Under the pieces are notes generated by a model, which made no database searches, was not told where the DNA came from, and saw nothing but the letters and a program-made list of their open reading frames with translations. Positions 58,635-64,000 of a stretch of 64,000 nucleotides of DNA are shown here, one piece after another (the first letter of the stretch is position 1; each line of letters begins with the position of its first letter). This DNA comes from Legionella saoudiensis (GTDB lineage: Bacteria > Pseudomonadota > Gammaproteobacteria > Legionellales > Legionellaceae), in assembly GCF_001465875.1 (NCBI RefSeq), contig NZ_LN901324.1:62001-126000 (forward strand), written 5' to 3'. The translations under genes and the position numbers were made by a program.

Positions 58635-59096
58635 ATGAAAAAGTTAACTGTTGCATCCTTATCTTTGTCTTTCTTACTCGTCGGTTGTACCGGTGTGAAT
58701 AATGAAGGCATAGGCGCCCTTTCTGGTGGTGTCGTTGGTGGATTGCTCGGTAGCCAGTTTGGTAGTGGCGGTGGTAAAGTCGCTGCAGCAGCTGGTGGTG
58801 CCCTTATTGGTGCGGTTTTAGGCGGCCAAATTGGGAGAAGCATGGATAAGGTAGACCAAATGCAAATGCAAAGAGCATTGGAAACTGCACCAACAGGTAG
58901 AGCAGTTAATTGGTCAAACCCAGATACTGGATATCGTTATACCGTTCAACCTGTTAGAACTTATTATCGCGTGCATCATCATGAGCGTTTGCCTTGCCGC
59001 GAATATACTACAAAAGCATGGATTGATGGACGAACTCAATTGCTTCGTGGTAGTGCTTGCCGTCAGCCTGATGGAAGTTGGCACGTAGTGAACTAG
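58635..59096 (+). CDS. Glycine-zipper surface-antigen lipoprotein (Lpp0805 type)
   Basis: ATG 58635 opens a lipoprotein signal (MKKLTVASLSLSFLLVGC). A glycine-zipper membrane segment follows (IGALSGGVVGGLLGSQFGSG; GGALIGAVLGGQIGRSMD), then a soluble RT0821/Lpp0805-like domain (VNWSNPDTGYRYTVQPVRTY; CREYTTKAWIDGR). The 153-residue product is expected in the outer membrane, like the rickettsial 17-kDa antigen. A palindrome follows the stop. Confidence 0.9.
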   Translation: MKKLTVASLSLSFLLVGCTGVNNEGIGALSGGVVGGLLGSQFGSGGGKVAAAAGGALIGAVLGGQIGRSMDKVDQMQMQRALETAPTGRAVNWSNPDTGYRYTVQPVRTYYRVHHHERLPCREYTTKAWIDGRTQLLRGSACRQPDGSWHVVN

Positions 59097-59122
59097 GGTA
59101 AAAACCTGGATGTGGTACTGAA

Positions 59123-59160
59123 CTGTAGCCCGTATTAGCATCGCGTAATACGGGCTACAG
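59123..59160. repeat. Repeat family copy 5 (single hairpin form)
   Basis: CTGTAGCCCGTATTA (59123-59137) is perfectly complementary to TAATACGGGCTACAG (59146-59160) with an eight-base loop. It lies between two convergent genes and ends four bases before the next stop codon. This is the shortest and cleanest copy of the family. Confidence 0.85.
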
Positions 59161-59164
59161 TTTA

Positions 59165-59476
59165 TTAAGCTGCTGGTTTATCCTTCACATCTTTTACACC
59201 CTTATCGCAACAAGCACAGGTGCAATGACTAAATTTATTGTATAACCAGGCAATAATAAAGCCCATAATGAATGCATCAATAAACGCAATAACCGCTCCA
59301 AGAATACTGCCTTTAATAGATGGAGTATATCCAGGATATAAATTTCCCATTGATATGACGAACTCATGTCCATAAGCATAATAAGTAGCAATTAAGCCTA
59401 GCAATAATATGCTTATGCCCCAAAGCACACCAAACGCCAGACCCAAACCTACAGGGCTTAATCTGCAACCACTCAT
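59165..59476 (-). CDS. Small two-helix membrane protein
   Basis: The start ATG at 59476 has GGAG six bases before it; the longer frame has no binding site. The 103-residue product has two or three hydrophobic stretches (VGLGLAFGVLWGISILLLGL; GSILGAVIAFIDAFIMGFII) and a cysteine-rich end (HCTCACCDK) that could hold metal. Similar short proteins in Legionella and Coxiella are, as I remember, often labelled 'bacteriophage holin', but no phage genes are near. The role is unknown. The gene follows dapE on the same strand. Confidence 0.75.
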   Translation of the reverse strand: MSGCRLSPVGLGLAFGVLWGISILLLGLIATYYAYGHEFVISMGNLYPGYTPSIKGSILGAVIAFIDAFIMGFIIAWLYNKFSHCTCACCDKGVKDVKDKPAA

Positions 59477-59594
59477 AATTATCTCCATATAAAAAGCCTC
59501 TTGTGCGGAGGCGTGTTGGTTTACGGGTGGTTCACAATGGTACTGTTTGCTGACCGCCCAAGAGGCATAAAATGCCCCTTGTTGGAGTATAGCT

Positions 59595-60737
59595 CTACTT
59601 TGCACCAAGTAGTAGTTTTTGACAAATTGAAAAATATTGTGCCTCTAATTGATGCAGATCGATTAAAGAAACACACTCGTTAACTTGATGAATGGTGGCA
59701 TTAACAGGTCCTAATTCAATAACTTCCACACCATAAGGGGCGATGAAACGACCATCAGAGGTACCCCCACTAGTTGATAATTCAGGGGTAAAACCTGATT
59801 GCTCCAAAACAGCTTGCTGAGCACTTTCTAAGAGGGCACCTTGTGCAGTTAAAAAAGGCTCTCCACTTAAACGCCAATTAATACTGGGGTTAAGACCAAA
59901 CTCATTAAATGTTGCCATAACTTGCTCTTTTAATGTTTCTTGAGTTTGCTCGGTAGAGTAGCGGAAATTCAGATGCATATTGAGCTCACCAGGAATTATA
60001 TTAGGAGCTTGCCCTCCTGAGCTAATAGAGGTTATTTGCATCGACGTTGGTGGGAAATACGCATTACCTTCATCCCAATGAATGGCGGTTAATTTAGCTA
60101 AAGCAGGGCTTATTTTATGAATGGGGTTTTCAGCTAAATGGGGATAGGCCACGTGGCCTTGTTTCCCAGGCAGACAAATTTTTGCGCTTAAAGAGCCACG
60201 CCTACCAATTTTAAGTACATCTCCAACATGGGAGGTACTGGAAGGCTCACCCACAATGCAGTAATGAATATGAATTCCTTGCTTTTGTAGTTGCTCCATA
60301 ACATAAGGAGTTCCTAAATCATAATCATCACCTTCTTCACCGCTGGTAATGAGAAAGCCTAATCTGCCCGGAAAGGCAGGATAAGTTTCAATAAAGCGTT
60401 TTGCCATAAGTAGCATGCAAGCAAGACTGCCTTTCATATCTGCAACGCCTCGGCCATAGAGCATGCTGTTTTTATCAGTTAGCACAAAGGGATCTGAATC
60501 CCATTTGGACTCATCTCCCACAGGTACTACATCAGTATGACCTGCAAATACTAATAAAGGACCACTGTCACCGTATAGGGCAAAAAAATTAGATACCGGG
60601 CCATTATTCATACGTTCACAGCTAAATCCCACATCCTGCAAAAATTGAATCATAAATTCCTGACACCCTGCATCATCTGGGGTAATCGAAGGAAACTTAA
60701 TGAGTTCAGATAATAATTCCTTTATTTTACTCATCAT
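59595..60737 (-). CDS. dapE: Succinyl-diaminopimelate desuccinylase
   Basis: This zinc enzyme (380 residues) removes succinate from N-succinyl-LL-diaminopimelate in lysine and peptidoglycan synthesis. Metal-binding blocks of the M20 family are LVFAGHTDVVPVGDESKWDS, GRGVADMKGSLACML and LITSGEEGDDYDLGT. Its tandem ATGATG start touches the dapD stop, so the two are coupled. It acts after DapD and DapC. Confidence 0.96.
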   Translation of the reverse strand: MMSKIKELLSELIKFPSITPDDAGCQEFMIQFLQDVGFSCERMNNGPVSNFFALYGDSGPLLVFAGHTDVVPVGDESKWDSDPFVLTDKNSMLYGRGVADMKGSLACMLLMAKRFIETYPAFPGRLGFLITSGEEGDDYDLGTPYVMEQLQKQGIHIHYCIVGEPSSTSHVGDVLKIGRRGSLSAKICLPGKQGHVAYPHLAENPIHKISPALAKLTAIHWDEGNAYFPPTSMQITSISSGGQAPNIIPGELNMHLNFRYSTEQTQETLKEQVMATFNEFGLNPSINWRLSGEPFLTAQGALLESAQQAVLEQSGFTPELSTSGGTSDGRFIAPYGVEVIELGPVNATIHQVNECVSLIDLHQLEAQYFSICQKLLLGAK

Positions 60738-61559
60738 TTAATTAGCTCTTAGTAATTCATTAATACTCACTTTCGCCCGGGTTTTTTCATCAACCTGTTT
60801 GACAATTACGGCACAATATAGGCTATGACTTTTATCTTCACTGGGCAGGCTGCCAGCAACAACTACGGAGCCTGCAGGAATGCGGCCATAGCTAATTTCC
60901 CCAGTAAGACGATTGTAGATTTTGGTGCTTTGTCCTAGATAAACTCCCATGGACAACACAGAATTGCGCTCGACAATGACTCCTTCAACAACTTCGGAAC
61001 GAGCTCCGATAAAGCAATTATCTTCAATAATGGTAGGATTTGCTTGTAAGGGTTCCAACACACCACCAATACCAACGCCACCTGAGAGGTGAACATTTTT
61101 ACCAATTTGCGCGCAGGAGCCAACAGTCGCCCAAGTGTCAACCATCACGCCCTCATCAATGTAGGCGCCGACATTTACATAAGAGGGCATTAAAATACTG
61201 TTTTTAGCAATATACGCCCCTTTGCGCACCATTGCATGAGGTACAACACGAACCCCTGTTTGCTGAAATTGGGCTTCGCTATAGCCTTGGTACTTTAAGG
61301 GGACTTTGTCATAAAACTGACAAAATCCAGCGTCGATAACTTGATTAGGAAATAATTTAAAGGATAAAAGCACTGCTTTTTTAATCCATTGGTGTACCAC
61401 CCAATCCTCATTTATTTTTTCTGCAACACGGTATTGGCCACTATCCAAGCAAGAAAGTACTTCATTCACAGCGGCAATGAGCTCGGGAGTTGCGGTACTC
61501 ATGGAGAGTGTCTGGCGTTGTTCAAAGGCTTGCTCAATAATGGTTTGTAACGTATGCAT
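60738..61559 (-). CDS. dapD: Tetrahydrodipicolinate N-succinyltransferase
   Basis: The enzyme (273 residues) transfers succinate from succinyl-CoA to tetrahydrodipicolinate. The left-handed beta-helix hexapeptide repeats run over about residues 105-230 ([40 protein letters not shown]). AGGA precedes the ATG. It is upstream of dapE in the same operon. Confidence 0.96.
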   Translation of the reverse strand: MHTLQTIIEQAFEQRQTLSMSTATPELIAAVNEVLSCLDSGQYRVAEKINEDWVVHQWIKKAVLLSFKLFPNQVIDAGFCQFYDKVPLKYQGYSEAQFQQTGVRVVPHAMVRKGAYIAKNSILMPSYVNVGAYIDEGVMVDTWATVGSCAQIGKNVHLSGGVGIGGVLEPLQANPTIIEDNCFIGARSEVVEGVIVERNSVLSMGVYLGQSTKIYNRLTGEISYGRIPAGSVVVAGSLPSEDKSHSLYCAVIVKQVDEKTRAKVSINELLRAN

Positions 61560-61613
61560 TGTTTTTCCTATAAATGTTAAAGGTTAACCCGAGTATGCCA
61601 TGGGCAGGTGTTT

Positions 61614-62765
61614 CTAAGTTAACGCATTGTGTAAATCAGCTTGTAAATCTTCAATGTGTTCAATACCCACAGAAAGGCGAATAAAGCCATCTTCAATACC
61701 TAAGGCTTTACGTTGTTCTGGGGGAATAGAGGCGTGCGTCATAATTGCTGGATGTTCAATTAAGCTCTCAACACCGCCTAAACTTTCTGCAAGCGTGAAT
61801 AATTCACAGCGCGATAAAAAGCGCTTAGCTTCTTCAATACCACCATCGATTACCATGGAGATCATGCCACCAAAGCCTTGCATTTGCTCTTTCGCTAATT
61901 GGTGTTGTGGATGACTGTTAAGGCCTGGGTAGATTACTTTACTTACTTTAGGATGGGAGCTTAGCCATTGTGCTAAATGCTCTGCATTCTCACAATGTCT
62001 TTGCATACGTAAGGATAGGGTTTTTAGGCTTCTGAGCACTAAAAAGCTATCAAATGGACCGGCAATGCCTCCGCATGAGTTTTGTAAAAATGCAACGCGA
62101 TCCGCCAGATCTGCATTATCGCCAACAACAACGACGCCACTAATTACATCGGAGTGACCATTTAAATATTTTGTTGCTGAATGTAGTACAATATCAAATC
62201 CTAGTTCGATTGGACGTTGAATCCATGGGGTAGCGAAAGTATTGTCTGCTACGCTAATCAAATTATGACGCTTGGCAATCGCTGCAATTTCACGTAAGTT
62301 GGCAAGTTTTAGCATGGGGTTGGAGGGAGTTTCCACCCAGATTAAACGTGTTTTAGGGGTGATGGCTGCTTCAATGTTGCGCGCATCGGTCATATCGACA
62401 AAAGAAAAAGATAAATTTGAGGTACGTGTTTTTACTTTATCAAATAAACGAAAAGAACCACCATATAGATCGTCCGTAGCAATCACGTGATCTCCGGCGT
62501 CAAGCAGATCAATAACCGTATTAATAGCAGCCATTCCCGAACCAAAAGCAAAACCACGCTGGCCTGATTCCAAGCTAGCAACACAGCCTTCATAAGCGGC
62601 TCGTGTAGGATTTTGCGTGCGGGAATACTCATACCCCTGATGTACTCCGGGTGCACTTTGACGATAAGTTGATGTTGCATAAATAGGGGTCATTACGGCA
62701 CCAGTACTTGGGCAAGGCTCCTGGCCAGCATGAATAGCTCGTGTATCGAAGTGATTCTTTTTCAT
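61614..62765 (-). CDS. Cystathionine gamma-synthase / gamma-lyase family PLP enzyme
   Basis: The 383-residue protein belongs to the Cys/Met metabolism PLP family. The PLP lysine is in DIVLHSATKYLNGHSDVISG. TPIYATSTYRQSAPGVHQ-type start and SRTQNPTRAAYEGCVASLE match MetB/CGL. ETPSNPMLKLANLREIAAIA is the cofactor Asp region's neighbour. It either makes cystathionine from O-succinylhomoserine and cysteine or cleaves cystathionine; sequence alone does not decide. AGGA precedes the ATG. It lies just upstream of dapD but is probably separate. Confidence 0.88.
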   Translation of the reverse strand: MKKNHFDTRAIHAGQEPCPSTGAVMTPIYATSTYRQSAPGVHQGYEYSRTQNPTRAAYEGCVASLESGQRGFAFGSGMAAINTVIDLLDAGDHVIATDDLYGGSFRLFDKVKTRTSNLSFSFVDMTDARNIEAAITPKTRLIWVETPSNPMLKLANLREIAAIAKRHNLISVADNTFATPWIQRPIELGFDIVLHSATKYLNGHSDVISGVVVVGDNADLADRVAFLQNSCGGIAGPFDSFLVLRSLKTLSLRMQRHCENAEHLAQWLSSHPKVSKVIYPGLNSHPQHQLAKEQMQGFGGMISMVIDGGIEEAKRFLSRCELFTLAESLGGVESLIEHPAIMTHASIPPEQRKALGIEDGFIRLSVGIEHIEDLQADLHNALT

Positions 62766-62987
62766 TCAAATATTCCTTATAGGTAATAGCCAGAAATTAT
62801 TTAGGATATTCTAGTGGGGTAACCTCACCTAGGCAAGGTATCAATTGATGCTAAACTTAGAGTAACTAGTAGTTTTAGTGCTTAATCTCAGGCTTTTGGG
62901 GCATTTTTACCTCAATCATTTTGATTTCTTTCGATTTTATGCGATTCTTATCCTGAAACCGCGTTTAAATCCAAGGCTTAGGAAACT

Positions 62988-63500
62988 ATGAAGGTTGATT
63001 TTCATTATTTATGGTCAGGCAAATATGCTCAATGGATTGCTATTGCTTTAATTTCGCTCTTTTCTTTATTGATTATTCTTGAATTTTTTTCACTAAGATT
63101 TTCACCGGTTTCCGTAAAAATAGCCCCTGAAGTGGGTAATAGGTCAATTCCAATGGCCCCAAAAGAGGACTCTTTTAGTGCCATAATTAAGGCCTCCCTT
63201 TTTGGTGTTTATGTTTCCAATGATTTAAGCGATGGTAGTGTTAAAAAATCCATGTTAAATGTTACTTTGGTAGGAATCCTATTTGCTGGTAATATGGATA
63301 ACTCACAAGTGATTATTCGTGCTGCAAATGGAGAAGAGAAGACCTACAAGATAGGCGATACCATTCCAGGAGATGCAGTGATTAAACGGATTACGGCCAA
63401 TGGCGTCCTTGTTGAGCGTCAGGGAGCTTTGGAAAGTTTAAGTTTACCCAAAAATGAATTAACCTTTGAGCCGGTAGCTAAGCCTTTAAAAGGGGAATAG
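62988..63500 (+). CDS. lspC: Type II secretion protein C (LspC)
   Basis: This inner membrane protein (170 residues) links the type II secretion inner platform to the outer membrane secretin. One helix (AQWIAIALISLFSLLIILEF) is followed by a homology region (SLFGVYVSNDLSDGSVKKSM; LVGILFAGNMDNSQVIIRAA then KIGDTIPGDAVIKRI). The PDZ or coiled-coil C-terminal domain of larger GspC proteins is missing. In L. pneumophila lspC is, from memory, separate from the other lsp operons, as here. AGGA precedes the ATG. Confidence 0.85.
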   Translation: MKVDFHYLWSGKYAQWIAIALISLFSLLIILEFFSLRFSPVSVKIAPEVGNRSIPMAPKEDSFSAIIKASLFGVYVSNDLSDGSVKKSMLNVTLVGILFAGNMDNSQVIIRAANGEEKTYKIGDTIPGDAVIKRITANGVLVERQGALESLSLPKNELTFEPVAKPLKGE

Positions 63501-63505
63501 GATAG

Positions 63506-63850
63506 ATGAGGCATGCTTTAAAATTATTAATCGTTGTATTGTTTATTCCAACATTAGCTGCTTGTTTGACAAGCACCACCAACCTACGCGAGGGTATTAT
63601 TAGTTTTCGTGTTGAGGATTATCGGGCTGCATTCATACGTTTGAAACCTGAAGCCAAAAAAGGACAGCGTGATGCGCAATATGCTGTTGGTTATATGTAT
63701 TATTACGGCAAGGGTGTGGTTGAAGATCGCAAAAAAGCATGGTTTTGGATTAAGGCTGCTGCAAATGCAGGGCAACCCGATGCGATTGTGGCGGCAAAAA
63801 TGTTGGATGGGAATATGAATACCCCGGTAGTTAATCCGAAGATTTATTAA
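63506..63850 (+). CDS. Sel1-like repeat lipoprotein
   Basis: The 114-residue product has a lipoprotein signal ending TLAAC. A single Sel1-like repeat follows (DAQYAVGYMYYYGKGVVEDR; KKAWFWIKAAANAGQPDA), a helical protein-contact motif. Five bases separate it from lspC, so it is probably in the same operon and may act at the envelope. AATAGGA precedes the ATG. Confidence 0.85.
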   Translation: MRHALKLLIVVLFIPTLAACLTSTTNLREGIISFRVEDYRAAFIRLKPEAKKGQRDAQYAVGYMYYYGKGVVEDRKKAWFWIKAAANAGQPDAIVAAKMLDGNMNTPVVNPKIY

Positions 63851-63857
63851 ACGTTGT

Positions 63858-63889
63858 GCGTTTGCGAATAAATAGTTATTCGCAAACGC
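63858..63889. terminator. Perfect 14-base hairpin between convergent genes
   Basis: GCGTTTGCGAATAA (63858-63871) pairs exactly with TTATTCGCAAACGC (63876-63889) around four bases. It lies between the Sel1-type lipoprotein stop and the stop of the leftward gene at 63892, and may end transcription both ways although no long T-run follows. Confidence 0.7.
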
Positions 63890-63891
63890 GA

Positions 63892-64000
63892 TTATTCTAA
63901 TAAAGACAAAATTTTACTTGTTGGTTTTGCCAGTCCCAATGTGCTTAATTGCTCTTTCGCAAACCATTGTCCTTTAGGCTCAGCCAATGTTCTTCCTAAA
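63892..64000 (-). CDS. C-terminal end of an unrecognised protein (runs off the right edge)
   Basis: Reading leftward from the window edge, a frame gives 35 residues ending LAKPTSKILSLLE and then TAA at 63894-63892. It starts LGRTLAEPKGQWFAKEQLST. The position just behind a hairpin terminator supports a real gene end. The piece is too short to name. Confidence 0.5.
   Translation of the reverse strand, partial: LGRTLAEPKGQWFAKEQLSTLGLAKPTSKILSLLE

Noticed and set aside
59165..59476. Prophage remnant suggested by the holin-like small membrane protein.
   Set aside because: No other phage gene, integrase or attachment site is seen. The neighbours are housekeeping genes.
59501..59683. A 60-codon plus-strand frame over the end of dapE.
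   Set aside because: It overlaps the conserved end of dapE on the other strand and has no binding site.

Overview
The window is about 40% GC, densely coded, and reads as a stretch of chromosome from a Legionella species or a close relative in the Legionellales. This rests on remembered family knowledge, not on a database search. Pointers are a DotI/IcmL-like protein, an LspC-like type II secretion protein, an Lpp0805-type surface lipoprotein, a eukaryote-type sterol reductase as also known from Coxiella, and a repeat-built protein whose C-terminus resembles a Dot/Icm translocation signal. No rRNA, tRNA, CRISPR array, transposase or prophage was found.

Left part (1-18,360): a cut-off unknown gene; a DHCR7-like sterol reductase facing a periplasmic Cu/Zn superoxide dismutase; an ammonium channel; a duplicated cysteine-motif secreted protein; and a convergent gap holding a GacA/LetA-like box, a -10 element and a foldable segment that may be a small RNA. 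Next come a histidine-rich P1B-type ATPase with altered catalytic motifs, proS, a glycosyltransferase, a surface module (a Gly/Asn-rich inverse-autotransporter-like protein divergent from a FecR-domain protein and a beta-barrel protein), and a SulP permease fused to a carbonic anhydrase. Two related miniature inverted-repeat elements lie at about 7,464-7,640 and 18,201-18,345.

Middle part (18,360-42,000): ttcA, a TolC-type channel and a Pcm-like methyltransferase. Then come threonine catabolism (kbl, tdh), ettA, an L,D-transpeptidase lipoprotein, the IcmL-like protein, histidine degradation genes (hutG divergent from an SDR gene and hutI), a DUF3298 protein overlapping an OPT transporter, valS, an RND pump and its adaptor, and two small envelope proteins.

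Right part (42,000-64,000): a housekeeping cluster glyA-nrdR-nusB-thiL-pgpA-permease without the riboflavin genes often found inside it, an outer-membrane barrel protein, and the candidate effector. These are followed by nadE divergent from a SWIM/SNF2 helicase, dnaB-alr, envelope lipoproteins, dapD-dapE, a cystathionine gamma-synthase/lyase, lspC, a Sel1-type lipoprotein and a cut-off gene at the right edge.

The gaps carry several families of short palindromes. One is built on a CCCGTATTA/TAATACGGG stem and occurs at least five times; another has a GCCAGCCTAC core; a third is a near-perfect CGTCATTGCGAAC-type palindrome. They sit mainly at gene ends and may double as transcription terminators. 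Kbl, Tdh and GlyA link threonine, glycine and one-carbon metabolism. HutG and HutI belong to histidine breakdown, and DapD, DapE and Alr to peptidoglycan precursor supply.
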